Assembly: GCF_036826855.1 (NCBI RefSeq)
Contig: NZ_CP104578.1
Coordinates: 7,498,501 to 7,562,500 of the forward strand
Length of the DNA stretch: 64,000 nucleotides
Source: Streptomyces sp. SJL17-4
GTDB taxonomy: Bacteria > Actinomycetota > Actinomycetes > Streptomycetales > Streptomycetaceae
Direction of reading: 5' to 3'
How positions within the stretch are numbered: position 1 is the stretch's first letter; the number at the start of each line of letters is the position of its first letter. The position numbers were made by a program, and so were the translations under genes. This document shows, one piece after another, positions 1 through 8,150 of the stretch. The notes below the pieces were generated by a model. That model saw nothing but the letters and a program-made list of their open reading frames with translations. It searched no databases and had not been told where the DNA came from.

Positions 1-80
1 CGAGGCCCCGGAAGTGGTCTGACGCCTGTTGGCGCACATGAAGTGAGAGAGGCGGACGGGCTCCGCCGCTCCGGCCGGTT

Positions 81-590
81 TCACGCGGCGGGAGTGGTGG
101 GGCCCGTCGGCGTGACGCGGAAGACGGGGTGCTTCGGCGCGATGGCACGCAGCTCCTCGTCGGAGGAGTCGGGGCCGACGCCGCCGAAGAAGACACCGAC
201 CTCGGCCTTCCCGCGCTTGAGGTAGGCGCGCAGCAGCGCGGGCTTGTCGTTGTCGGACACCTCGACGACGGTGAAGTCCTGCACGTGCTTGCCGAGGATC
301 AGCTGCCCGCCACCGGCGACCCGCATGTTGTGGGTCCACTGGACGTGGCCGCGGGGGGCCACGAGGTAGCGGTCGCCGTCCACCGTGAGGAGGTTGACGG
401 GAGTACGGCGCCATTCGCCGCTCTTGCGGCCGCGGACGGCGAGGACGCGGGAGCCCCAGACGCTGTAGCCGCGACGGGTCGCCCAGGCGACGGTGCGGTT
501 GAGGACGTTCACGGTGAACCAGCCGGGCTGCATGACGTGGGCGGCGGGGCTGGAGCCGGCGGGGCTGGAGTCGGTGGGCCGTGCGGACAT
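81..590 (-). CDS. Nitroreductase/deazaflavin (F420)-dependent reductase family protein
   Basis: A 169-residue protein resembling the Ddn/FDOR-B family of small split-barrel reductases, which use F420H2 (sometimes FMN) to reduce varied small molecules in the cytoplasm. The sequence shows the expected order: N-terminal amphipathic stretch, LAVRGRKSGEWRRTPVNL (the GRxSGxxRxTPV cofactor-phosphate motif, about residues 52-66), a DGDRYLVAPRG strand, then W-x-HNMR around residue 88. The ATG is preceded by an AGGAGG Shine-Dalgarno. It is divergent from the TetR gene at 724, and two perfect palindromes lie between them, so it is probably that repressor's target. Substrate unknown. Family assignment is firm; cofactor is inferred from the family. 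Confidence 0.88.
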   Translation of the reverse strand: MSARPTDSSPAGSSPAAHVMQPGWFTVNVLNRTVAWATRRGYSVWGSRVLAVRGRKSGEWRRTPVNLLTVDGDRYLVAPRGHVQWTHNMRVAGGGQLILGKHVQDFTVVEVSDNDKPALLRAYLKRGKAEVGVFFGGVGPDSSDEELRAIAPKHPVFRVTPTGPTTPAA

Positions 591-618
591 GGGTTCCTCC
601 TGCGGGGGATCAAAGTGT

Positions 619-682
619 GAGCACTGCTCTCGCTTGATTCGAGTGTGCAGGAATCACCGCTCACAATCAAGAGCACTGCTCT
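619..682. promoter_or_regulatory. Paired palindromic operators, probably for the adjacent TetR regulator
   Basis: The 11-bp palindrome GAGCACTGCTC (GAGCA-C-TGCTC) occurs twice, at 619-629 and 671-681, the second extended to AGAGCACTGCTCT. A related half-site ACACTGCTCTCC ends right at the TetR start codon (712-723). The sites lie in the 133-bp gap between the divergent reductase and TetR genes, the usual position for an autoregulating TetR repressor. Seen directly; binding is inferred. Confidence 0.7.
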
Positions 683-723
683 CATTTCGTATCGGTGCTC
701 TGAAACTGGTTACACTGCTCTCC

Positions 724-1419
724 ATGACGACCGTTCGAGGAGCCCGCGCCCGCGCCCGTATCGAGATCACCGCCGCCATCAAGGACGAGGCCCGCACGCA
801 GTTGGCCGCCGAAGGCGCCGCCAAGTTGTCCCTGCGGGCCGTCGCCCGTGAGCTGGGCATGGTCTCCTCCGCGCTCTACCGCTACTTCCCGAGCCGCGAC
901 GAGCTGCTCACCGCCCTGATCGTCGACGCGTACGACGCGATCGGCGCCGCCGCGGAGAAGGCCGCCGCCGAGACCGCGGGGGAGCGGCCCCTGGAGCGGT
1001 GGACCGCCGTCTGCCGGGCCGCCCGCGCCTGGGCCGTCGCCCACCCGCACGAGTACGCCCTGATCTACGGCTCCCCGGTCCCCGGCTACAGCGCGCCCCA
1101 GGACACGATCGTCCCCGCCTCCCGCGTCGGTCTCGTCCTGATCGAGACGGCGCGCAGCGCGCACGCCGGCGAGGGCGTCGCCCCCCGCCCGCTCCCGGAA
1201 GGGCTCCGTCCCGAGGCCGCCCGGCTGGCCGCCGACATCGCCCCGGACCTCCCTCCGGCCCTCGCGGTCACGCTCGTGGCCGCCTGGTCGCAGCTCTTCG
1301 GACTGATCTCCTTCGAGGTGTTCGGCCACTTCCACAACATCGTCGAGGACCGCGACACGTTCTTCACGGCGGCCGCCCGCCGCCTCGGCCAGGACGTGGG
1401 CCTGCTGCCGCGCGGCTGA
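724..1419 (+). CDS. TetR/AcrR family transcriptional regulator
   Basis: A 231-residue TetR repressor. The N-terminal helix-turn-helix is visible at about residues 28-60 (AKLSLRAVARELGMVSSALYRYFPSRDELLTALI), followed by the all-helical ligand domain typical of the WHG/TetR_C group. ATG 724 is chosen because the DNA-binding domain begins a few residues later; the open frame runs upstream through the operator region, where no coding is expected. It most likely represses itself and the divergent F420-type reductase through the GAGCACTGCTC palindromes. The inducer cannot be guessed from sequence. Confidence 0.9.
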   Translation: MTTVRGARARARIEITAAIKDEARTQLAAEGAAKLSLRAVARELGMVSSALYRYFPSRDELLTALIVDAYDAIGAAAEKAAAETAGERPLERWTAVCRAARAWAVAHPHEYALIYGSPVPGYSAPQDTIVPASRVGLVLIETARSAHAGEGVAPRPLPEGLRPEAARLAADIAPDLPPALAVTLVAAWSQLFGLISFEVFGHFHNIVEDRDTFFTAAARRLGQDVGLLPRG

Positions 1420-1537
1420 GATCGCGCCACGGGCCTCGGCGCCCGCGCCTCGTACGGACGGGCCGCCGCCTACTCCGCCGGGAGTACGGGGGGCCACCCC
1501 GTCGGGCTGACGTCTCCACGGGCCCCTCACGGTTAGC

Positions 1538-2920
1538 GTGGCGGGCATGGATCAGGAACGGAGGCGCGGGCGCGAGCACGGGCACGACGGCGCGAGGCCG
1601 ACACGCGAGCCGGGGGAGCGCCGGCCGCATGAGCACCGGCCGCATCAGCACCGGCCGCACGAGCGTCGCGCGCATGGGCTCCGGCGGCATGAGCTCCACG
1701 CGCATGAGCACCCGGACCGGGCGGCCGGCCGCGAGTGGGGCCGGTGGCAGCGCGGGGACGGCGGCAGCGGCCTGCCCTGGCGTTCCACGCTCCTGATCGC
1801 CGTGGTCGTCATGGCGGGGACCGGGTTCGCCGCGCGGAACCAGCCCGACCGGGAGGCGCTCGACGCGCTCGGGCGCGCCCTGCTGCTCCTCGGCGCGGCG
1901 CCCCTGCTGTTCCGTCACCGGTGGCCGGTACCGGTGGTGTTCGGCGTCGCGGCCGTCACCTTCGGCTATCTCCTGGCCGGCTACCCGTACGGCCCGGTGT
2001 TCGTCATGGTCGCCGTCGCCTGTTTCGCGGCCGTCGTCCACGGGCACCGGACCGCCGCCGCCTGGGCCCTCGGCCTGCTGTGGGCAGGTCATCTGCTGCT
2101 CTCGCACTGGCTCTACCGCTGGCTGCCCCCGGCGGGCGACGGGCCCGCCCCGTGGGGGCAGGAGCTTCCCGCGGCCGCGTTCGCCGTCGCCGTGCTGGCC
2201 GCCTCCGAGACGGTCCGGGTACGGCGCGAGCAGCGGGCGCAACTGCGGGCCGACCGGGCCGCCGCCGAGCAGCGCCGCGCCGACGAGGAACGGCTCCGTA
2301 TCGCCCGGGAACTCCACGACGTGCTCGCCCACTCGATCTCCGTGATCAACGTGCAGGCCGGGGTCGGCCTCGCCCTCCTGGACTCCGACCCGGAGCAGGC
2401 CCGCACCGCTCTGACCACCATCAAGGCGGCCAGCAAGGAGGCGCTCGGCGAGGTGCGGCAGGTCCTCGACACCCTCCGTACCCGCGGCGACGCGCCCCGC
2501 GCGCCCGCCCCCGGACTCGGCCGCCTCCGCGAACTCGTCGAGCAGGCCGGCGCCGCGGGCCTCACCGTCACCGTCGCGCGGACTGGCCGGCGTACCGACC
2601 TGCCGCCCGGCGCCGACCTCGCCGCCTTCCGGATCGTGCAGGAGGCACTCACCAACGTGGTGCGCCACTCCGGTTCGCGTACGGCCCGGGTGCGGATCGG
2701 GTACGCCTCCGGGCACCTGGACCTGACGGTCGACGACGACGGCCCCGCCACCGGCACCGAGGCGGGAGGCAGCGGCAACGGACTCGCCGGCATGCGGGAG
2801 CGCGCCGCGGCCCTCGGTGGCACCATCGAGGCGGGCGCACGCCCGGACGGCGGCTTCCGCGTCCACGCCGTACTCCCGTTCCCCCACGAAGAGCCCCCGC
2901 CACCGCAGGAGATCCCGTGA
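1538..2920 (+). CDS. NarL/DesK-type sensor histidine kinase with His-rich N-terminus
   Basis: A 460-residue membrane sensor kinase. After a hydrophilic N-terminal tail come four to five membrane segments (about 82-225), a short coiled coil, the HisKA_3 box RIARELHDVLAHSIS with phospho-acceptor His260, and a HATPase_c domain (N box EALTNVVRH, G box GNGLAGMRERA). GTG 1538 or ATG 1547 could be the start. Residues 14-58 hold 12 histidines in HEH/HQH-like pairs, rare in this family and possibly metal-binding. The stop overlaps the start of the response regulator (GTGA), so the two are translationally coupled. The signal is unknown. Confidence 0.92.
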   Translation: MAGMDQERRRGREHGHDGARPTREPGERRPHEHRPHQHRPHERRAHGLRRHELHAHEHPDRAAGREWGRWQRGDGGSGLPWRSTLLIAVVVMAGTGFAARNQPDREALDALGRALLLLGAAPLLFRHRWPVPVVFGVAAVTFGYLLAGYPYGPVFVMVAVACFAAVVHGHRTAAAWALGLLWAGHLLLSHWLYRWLPPAGDGPAPWGQELPAAAFAVAVLAASETVRVRREQRAQLRADRAAAEQRRADEERLRIARELHDVLAHSISVINVQAGVGLALLDSDPEQARTALTTIKAASKEALGEVRQVLDTLRTRGDAPRAPAPGLGRLRELVEQAGAAGLTVTVARTGRRTDLPPGADLAAFRIVQEALTNVVRHSGSRTARVRIGYASGHLDLTVDDDGPATGTEAGGSGNGLAGMRERAAALGGTIEAGARPDGGFRVHAVLPFPHEEPPPPQEIP

Positions 2921-3582
2921 TCCGAGTGCTGCTCGCCGACGACCAGTCGCTGGTCCGGGCGGGGTTCCGCGCGCTGCTCGACGCCCAGCCGGACATCGAG
3001 GTCGCGGGGGAGGCCGCCGACGGCGACGAGGCCGTGAAGGGGGTGCGTGCCCTGCGCCCCGACGTCGTCCTCATGGACATCCGGATGCCGGGCCTCGACG
3101 GTCTCGAGGCCACCCGCCGCATCACGGACGACCCGGACCTCGGCGAGATCCGGGTCGTCATGCTGACCACCTTCGAACTCGACGAGTACGTCTTCGAGGC
3201 GATCCGTGCCGGCGCCTCCGGCTTCCTGGTCAAGGACACCGAGCCGGAAGAACTGCTGCGGGCCGTGCGGGCCGTCGTCCACGGGGACGCACTGCTCTCC
3301 CCGGGCGTGACCCGCCGCCTGATCGAGGAGTTCGCGGCCCGCTCGAAGGCCCCGGGGGCGACGGCGGCCCTCGGCGCCCTGACCGAGCGGGAACGGGAGG
3401 TGATGGCCCTGGTGGGCATCGGCCTGTCGAACGAGGAGATCGCCCGCAGACTGGTCGTCAGCCCCCTCACCGCCAAGACGCACGTGAGCCGCGCCATGGT
3501 GAAGCTGGGCGCCCGGGACCGCGCCCAACTCGTCGTCCTCGCCTACGAGTCGGGTCTCGTCCGCCCCGGCTGGCTCGGCTGA
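2917..3582 (+). CDS. NarL/FixJ-type LuxR response regulator
   Basis: A 221-residue response regulator, partner of the kinase it overlaps by four bases. The receiver domain has the acidic pair D8-D9, phospho-acceptor Asp54 (VLMDIRMPG) and the conserved Lys in FLVKDTEPEE. The C-terminal LuxR helix-turn-helix (LTEREREVMALVGIGLSNEEIARRL, then TAKTHVSR) spans about residues 150-210. GTG 2917 is the only start that preserves the receiver domain. Targets are not evident; no ABC transporter follows, unlike many such pairs. Confidence 0.93.
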   Translation: MIRVLLADDQSLVRAGFRALLDAQPDIEVAGEAADGDEAVKGVRALRPDVVLMDIRMPGLDGLEATRRITDDPDLGEIRVVMLTTFELDEYVFEAIRAGASGFLVKDTEPEELLRAVRAVVHGDALLSPGVTRRLIEEFAARSKAPGATAALGALTEREREVMALVGIGLSNEEIARRLVVSPLTAKTHVSRAMVKLGARDRAQLVVLAYESGLVRPGWLG

Positions 3583-3633
3583 GACCCAGCGGGCTGCCCG
3601 GAGAGTCCCAGTCCGGACCAGGTGGTCCCGGGT

Positions 3634-4431
3634 TCAGGACCAGGTGATCCCGGAGGTCTCGCGCCACACCCGCGCGAGCTCCTCGTCACCGGTGAGCGTC
3701 ACGGCGTCGACGGGCAGCCGGTTCCACAGGACGAGGTAGAGCCGGTCGGCGGCCCCGACGAGTTCGGCGTCCGCCGGACCCGTGGCGGCACCCCGCTCGG
3801 TGCGGTTGGCGGTGCCCCGCTCGGTGCGGGGTGGTTCCGTCGCCGAGAGCCGTACGGTCCACACGTCGCCCGTGTCGGTCGCGCGCACCCGCAGCGTCCG
3901 AGGCTCGGCCGTCCGCACCCGGCTGCGGTCCCGGCCGTGGAACCGGAACAGCAGCTCGTCGATGCCGTCGACGGCGACCGTCGGCTCCACCGGACCCGGC
4001 CCCGCCGCGAGCGCCGACTCGGCGTCCGCGCGATGGACGGTGGTCTCGTGCGCCTGCCGCCGTGCCCAGAAGGCGAGCGGCGAGGGCGCGGGCAGGAAGG
4101 TCCAGCACTCCAGGGACTCCGGCGCCGCCCGCAGTGCTGCGACGAGACCCGCGTGCCCCTCGCGGAAATGGGCGAGCAGCTCGTCACCGTCGAGCGAGGT
4201 CTCGCCGCCGTCCGGCTGGTACGTGGTGTGCGCGTGGGCCACGAGATCCGTGGCCCAGCGGTGCACCATCGAGGTGTGCCGGAGAAGGTCCCGCACCCGC
4301 CATCCGGGACAGGTCGGCACCTCCGCGTCCGGCCCCGCCTCGGCCGCCGCCACCGCCAGGGCCCGGCCGGCGGCCGCCAGCGTGTCGATGTACTCCTCGA
4401 CCTTCAACGTTCCCCCGTTCGACGCGTCCAT
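3634..4431 (-). CDS. Maleylpyruvate isomerase / DinB-superfamily protein (mycothiol-dependent type)
   Basis: A 265-residue protein of the TIGR03083 group. It has the N-terminal four-helix DinB/MDMPI_N domain (EEYIDTLAAAGRALA, TCPGWRVRDLLRHTSMVHRWATDLV) with metal-ligand histidines in LLRHTSMVHRW and RQAHETTVHRADAE, and a small C-terminal MDMPI_C domain. These actinobacterial proteins are thought to carry out mycothiol-dependent isomerase or transferase chemistry in the cytosol; the substrate is not known. ATG at 4431 fits the family start. It is monocistronic, lying between the response regulator and the MFS gene. Confidence 0.85.
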   Translation of the reverse strand: MDASNGGTLKVEEYIDTLAAAGRALAVAAAEAGPDAEVPTCPGWRVRDLLRHTSMVHRWATDLVAHAHTTYQPDGGETSLDGDELLAHFREGHAGLVAALRAAPESLECWTFLPAPSPLAFWARRQAHETTVHRADAESALAAGPGPVEPTVAVDGIDELLFRFHGRDRSRVRTAEPRTLRVRATDTGDVWTVRLSATEPPRTERGTANRTERGAATGPADAELVGAADRLYLVLWNRLPVDAVTLTGDEELARVWRETSGITWS

Positions 4432-4466
4432 GGGCGCATTCTCGCAGCCATGGGTGCGCCGGGGAG

Positions 4467-5696
4467 TCAACTCACCCGAGAGGCTCCGGCGTTCCGCGCC
4501 CAGTAGCCCATGACGGCCGCGCCGGCGGCGAGGACGGCGACGGTCGTGAGCGCCACCGGCAGGGAGAACCAGTCGGCGAGGAACCCGATGGACGGCGGGC
4601 CGAGCAGCATGCCCCCGTAGCCGAGCGTGGACGCGGTCGCCACCCCGCCGGGACCGGCGACGGCACCGGCGCGGGCCACGGCGACGGGGAAGATGTTGGC
4701 GAGCCCGAGTCCGGTGATCGCGAAGCCGAGCAGGGTGGCCCAGATGCTCGGCGCGAGCGCGCCGAGCAGCATTCCGGCCGCGGCGGTGGCGCCGCCCAGG
4801 ACCAAGGTCCGTGTCTGGCCGAGGCGTTCGAGCAGGGCGGTGCCGGAGAGACGCCCGGCGGTCATGGTCAGCGCGAAGACGGAGTACCCGGCGGCGGCCA
4901 CCCCCGGGTGCGCGCCGAGGTCCTGCTCCAGGTGGAGGGCGCCCCAGTCGGCGAGTGCCCCCTCGCCGTACGCCGTGCACAGCGCGATCACACCGAAGAC
5001 GAGCACGATGCGCCGTGACCCGCCGGACCGCCCGCCCTCCGCACCGGCCGCGGGCGGCAGGGATTCGGGCGGTGGGGCGGGGGAGGGGTGGCGCAGGAGT
5101 ACGGGCCCGGCGACGGCGGTGAGCACCAGACCGACGCCGGTCAGCCCCAGCAGATGGGCGGTCGGGGACAGGCCCCCGGCGAGCAGTCCACCGAGGCCGG
5201 CCCCGATCATGCCGCCGAGGCTGAACGCGGCGTGGAAGCTGGGCATCACCGGGCGCCGGAGCGCGGTCACGAGATCCACGGCGGCGCTGTTCATGGCGAC
5301 GTTGATCCCGCCGTACGCCGCGCCGAACACGAGGAGGACGAGACCGAGGGCGAGCGGGGACCGGGTGAGCGCCGGCAGCGCGACCGACAGCGACAGGAGT
5401 ACGGCGGTGGCGACGGTGACGACGTGGGAGCCGTGACGACGGCAGAGCCGCCCGGTCAGCGTCATGGTGATGACGGCGCCGGCGGACACCCCGAGAAGGG
5501 CGAGGCCGAGGTCACCGGCCGAGGCGCCGGTCTGCTGCTTGACGGCGGGGATCCGGACGACCCAGCCGGCGAACAGGAAACCGTCGAGAGCGAAGAAGAG
5601 GGTCAGGGCGACGCGGAGGCGGGACAGGGGGTGGGTGGCGGTGTCTCCGCCGGAGCCCCCCGGAACGGCCGTCCGTACTTTGTTTAGTAGCGGCAC
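4467..5696 (-). CDS. MFS transporter, YbjJ-like
   Basis: A 409-residue, 12-helix major facilitator protein. The first helix region VALTLFFALDGFLFAGWVVRIPAVKQQTGAS, the GRLCRRHGSH loop and AAYGGINVAMNSAAVDL resemble the YbjJ group of uncharacterised exporters. The open frame reaches 6005, but the residues beyond 5696 look non-coding; GTG at 5696 is the last start before helix 1 and is preferred, with a weak ribosome site. The start overlaps an A+T-rich motif (CTAAACAAAGT on the minus strand). Substrate unknown. A ROK regulator lies two genes away and might control it. Confidence 0.85.
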   Translation of the reverse strand: MPLLNKVRTAVPGGSGGDTATHPLSRLRVALTLFFALDGFLFAGWVVRIPAVKQQTGASAGDLGLALLGVSAGAVITMTLTGRLCRRHGSHVVTVATAVLLSLSVALPALTRSPLALGLVLLVFGAAYGGINVAMNSAAVDLVTALRRPVMPSFHAAFSLGGMIGAGLGGLLAGGLSPTAHLLGLTGVGLVLTAVAGPVLLRHPSPAPPPESLPPAAGAEGGRSGGSRRIVLVFGVIALCTAYGEGALADWGALHLEQDLGAHPGVAAAGYSVFALTMTAGRLSGTALLERLGQTRTLVLGGATAAAGMLLGALAPSIWATLLGFAITGLGLANIFPVAVARAGAVAGPGGVATASTLGYGGMLLGPPSIGFLADWFSLPVALTTVAVLAAGAAVMGYWARNAGASRVS

Positions 5697-6028
5697 AAAC
5701 TCAGGATAGGGGGATCCCCCGGCCGCAATCAAGCGAGCGACGGGCGAATCCGAAGCCTTCTCCGGACCGGCCCTGATACCCCCATGGCTTCCGCCCCGAT
5801 ACGTGATGCCCACCGCCGTGCCCGCTGTCCGGGCGACAAAGGCCAGGTCACCGCGGTGCGAGTGATCCCCAATGGGCGGCTGGAGAGCATCGTTTCTGCG
5901 CCTGTGCGACCCCGGGATCCGACTGCCCGGCATTGGAGTGAGACGCCGTGTCTCGCCTGTACCCGAGGCGTTTGACCGGCAGACGAGCACCTTCTGGCGC
6001 GTCATTTCCGAGATCTCGAGGAGTAGCT
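5697..6028. other. Intergenic region between the MFS gene and the small secreted protein
   Basis: 332 bp without a recognisable gene. It carries the divergent promoters. The left edge has an A+T-rich patch (TTTGTTTAGTAG, about 5680-5691, then CACAAACTCAGGATAGG) that stands out in this GC-rich context and may be a promoter or ROK-type operator. A good ribosome site (GAGGAG, 6018-6023) precedes ATG 6029. Nothing else is supported. Confidence 0.45.
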
Positions 6029-6262
6029 ATGCGTTCTCTCGCCGCGTCTGTCCTGGCCGTGGGCATTCTGCTGGGCGGCGCCGGTGGCGCGCTCGCCAAC
6101 GACGGATTCGGGGCGGGGTACTTCTCCGCCGGGGGCGCGGGCTTCAGCTCGCACTGCGCGGCGGCCGGCGTCCCGTCCGTGTACGGAACGATCTTCACCG
6201 GCTCGTGTTCGGAGAAGGGCTGGGAGAAGGGCCCGGAGGGCGCGTTCCTCGGCGCCCACTGA
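6029..6262 (+). CDS. Small secreted protein, unknown function
   Basis: A 77-residue protein with a clear Sec signal peptide: MRS, hydrophobic core LAASVLAVGILLGGAGGA, and an ALA-N type cleavage site near residue 24. The mature part is about 53 residues, glycine-rich, with two cysteines (SSHCAA and TGSCSE) that could form one disulfide. A GAGGAG ribosome site lies 5 bases before the ATG and a perfect 16-bp terminator hairpin lies 15 bp after the stop, both supporting expression of this short gene. I do not recognise the family; similar tiny Gly-rich exported proteins are common in Streptomyces. Confidence 0.7.
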   Translation: MRSLAASVLAVGILLGGAGGALANDGFGAGYFSAGGAGFSSHCAAAGVPSVYGTIFTGSCSEKGWEKGPEGAFLGAH

Positions 6263-6277
6263 CCTGACGCCACCCCC

Positions 6278-6316
6278 CCGGCCTCGGGCGAGGACGCAGC
6301 CCTCGCCCGAGGCCGG
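6278..6316 (+). terminator. Strong intrinsic terminator hairpin
   Basis: Perfect 16-bp stem CCGGCCTCGGGCGAGG (6278-6293) / CCTCGCCCGAGGCCGG (6301-6316) with a 7-base loop, 15 bp after the small secreted protein gene. No U-tract follows, as is usual in Streptomyces. Confidence 0.8.
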
Positions 6317-6328
6317 CCCGCAAAGGGA

Positions 6329-6376
6329 GAAGCCCAGGGGGAAGCCCAGGGGGAGCCCAAGGGGGAGCCCAAGGGG
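6329..6376. repeat. 12-bp tandem repeat, four copies
   Basis: Two copies of GAAGCCCAGGGG followed by two of GAGCCCAAGGGG, ending 35 bp before the ROK gene start. Directly visible; probably slippage-generated, possibly within the ROK leader. Confidence 0.8.
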
Positions 6377-6411
6377 ACATCCCATCCCCCGATCATGGGA
6401 GACTCCACCCC

Positions 6412-7638
6412 ATGAACGGCAAGGCGACGACGACCCGGACACGGCTGGACAGGGGGCGCAGCGCGCTCGGCCCCGCGCTGGAACTGGTGCACACCGGCAG
6501 GGCGCCGACCAGGGCCGTCCTCACCGCCGAACTGGGCGTCACCAGGGCCACCGCCGGCGCGGTCGCCGCCGAGCTGGAGGCTCTCGGCCTCATCCGCGTG
6601 GACTCGAACCCCGGCGCCGCCGCAGGGTCCCAGGGCCGCCCCTCCCACCGCCTCGCCGTCGACGAGAAGGGACCCGTCGCCCTCGCCGCCCAGGTCCACG
6701 CCGACGGTTTCCGCGCCGCGCTCGTCGGCCTCGGCGGCACCATCGTGGCCACCGTTCCCGGCTGCGTGACCGTCTCCGCCGACCCGGCCCAGGTCCTCGG
6801 CGAGGTCGTCGAGGCCGGAGTCGACCTGCTCAGGGAGAGCGGTCGCCGCTGCGTCGGCGCGGGGCTCGCCGCCCCCTCGGCCGTGGCCGAGCCCGAGGGC
6901 ACCGCGCTGAACCCGCTGCACCTCGCCTGGCCCGCCGGGGCACAGGTCCGGGAGATCTTCGCCGAGCGGGTACGGGCCGCCGGCATCGAAGGCCCCGCCT
7001 TCACCGGCAACGACGTGAACCTCGCCGCCCTGGCCGAGCACCGCCACGGCGCGGGCCGCGGCGCCCGCGACCTGCTCTGCGTGGCCACCGGCCACCGAGG
7101 GGTCGGCGGCGCGCTCGTCCTCGACGGTCGCCTGCACACCGGCAGCGCCGGCCTCGCCCTGGAGGTCGGCCACCTCACGGTGAACCCGGAGGGCCGCGCC
7201 TGTCACTGCGGCAGCCGCGGCTGCCTGGACGTGGAGACCGACCCGCTGGCCTTCCTCACGGCCGCCGGCCGCGCCCCCGGCCCCGAGCTGTCCCTGCTCC
7301 AGCAGGCCCGCGACCTGCTGCGCACGAGCCCCGACGACCTGGGCGTACGGGTCGCGGTGGGGGAGCTGATCGACCGTCTGGGCCTCGGCCTCGCGGGCCT
7401 GGTGAACATCCTCAACCCGGACCGGATCATCCTCGGCGGCCTCCACCGTGAGCTGCTCGACGCGGACCCGGAGCGCCTCCGCGCGGTCGTCGCCGACCGC
7501 AGCCTCTGGGGCCGCAGCGGCGGAGTGCCGATCCTCCCCTGCACCCTGGACCACAACAGCCTCGTCGGCGCGGCCGAGCTGGCGTGGCAGCCGGTCCTGG
7601 ACGACCCGCTCGCGGCGCTGGGCCGAGAGCCGGTCTGA
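6412..7638 (+). CDS. ROK family transcriptional regulator
   Basis: A 408-residue ROK protein with an N-terminal winged helix (about 20-65: LELVHTGRAPTRAVLTAELGVTRATAGAVAAELEALGLI) and a ROK sugar-kinase-fold domain. The ROK zinc motif is intact (GHLTVNPEGRACHCGSRGCLD, Cys264, Cys266, Cys271), as is the LVNILNPDRIILGG signature near the end. Members repress sugar-catabolic or transport genes and respond to sugars or sugar phosphates. The kinase active-site residues cannot be judged with confidence. Nearby candidates for control are itself and the MFS gene at 4467-5696. Confidence 0.92.
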   Translation: MNGKATTTRTRLDRGRSALGPALELVHTGRAPTRAVLTAELGVTRATAGAVAAELEALGLIRVDSNPGAAAGSQGRPSHRLAVDEKGPVALAAQVHADGFRAALVGLGGTIVATVPGCVTVSADPAQVLGEVVEAGVDLLRESGRRCVGAGLAAPSAVAEPEGTALNPLHLAWPAGAQVREIFAERVRAAGIEGPAFTGNDVNLAALAEHRHGAGRGARDLLCVATGHRGVGGALVLDGRLHTGSAGLALEVGHLTVNPEGRACHCGSRGCLDVETDPLAFLTAAGRAPGPELSLLQQARDLLRTSPDDLGVRVAVGELIDRLGLGLAGLVNILNPDRIILGGLHRELLDADPERLRAVVADRSLWGRSGGVPILPCTLDHNSLVGAAELAWQPVLDDPLAALGREPV

Positions 7639-7662
7639 CCGCGCGCCCCGCTCCGGGCGGCG

Positions 7663-8145
7663 TCACGCCTGCGGGTCGGGCCGCCCCTCGGCCAGCGCGG
7701 CCAAGCGCTCCAGGGCCATCCGCGTACCGGCCTCGTTGTCGGCGGCGGGCACGCCGTCGGGCACTCCTTCGTGAACGACGACGACGTCCGTGCCGCCCTC
7801 CAGCGCGATCAGGGTCGTGGTGAGGGTCATGGGGCCCTGAAGCCGCGGGTCCGATGTCTCGAACTCGGTGATCTCGACGACGCGTTCGTCCGGGAGCAGC
7901 TCGACGAAGCGCCCGTGGTACGTGTCCGTGCGGGCCCCCGACTTGCCGGTGCCGTCGGCCGTGTCGTAGGTGAGCGAGACCCGGAAGTTTCCCCCCTCGC
8001 GGGCGTCGAACTCGTGGACCTCGCAGGTCATTCCGTACGGCACTCGCCAGCGGGCGACGGCCTCCGGGTCGAGCAGGGCCCGGTAGACCGCCGAGGGCGG
8101 GGCGTCGACATGGCGGGAAACGCGCGTGGTGTACACGTGTCCCAC
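7663..8145 (-). CDS. SRPBCC / AHSA1-like protein
   Basis: A 160-residue START-like helix-grip protein. It opens with VSRHVDAPPSAVYRALLDPEAVARWRVPYGM and has the GPMTLTTTLIALEGGTDVVVVHEG strands and C-terminal helix (AGTRMALERLAALAEG) of the activator-of-Hsp90-like family. Such proteins bind hydrophobic ligands or act as small hydrolases and cyclases; none of this can be assigned here. GTG 8145 is used; GTG 8136 is equally possible. It stands alone, convergent with the ROK gene. Confidence 0.83.
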   Translation of the reverse strand: MGHVYTTRVSRHVDAPPSAVYRALLDPEAVARWRVPYGMTCEVHEFDAREGGNFRVSLTYDTADGTGKSGARTDTYHGRFVELLPDERVVEITEFETSDPRLQGPMTLTTTLIALEGGTDVVVVHEGVPDGVPAADNEAGTRMALERLAALAEGRPDPQA

Positions 8146-8150
8146 GCTAG

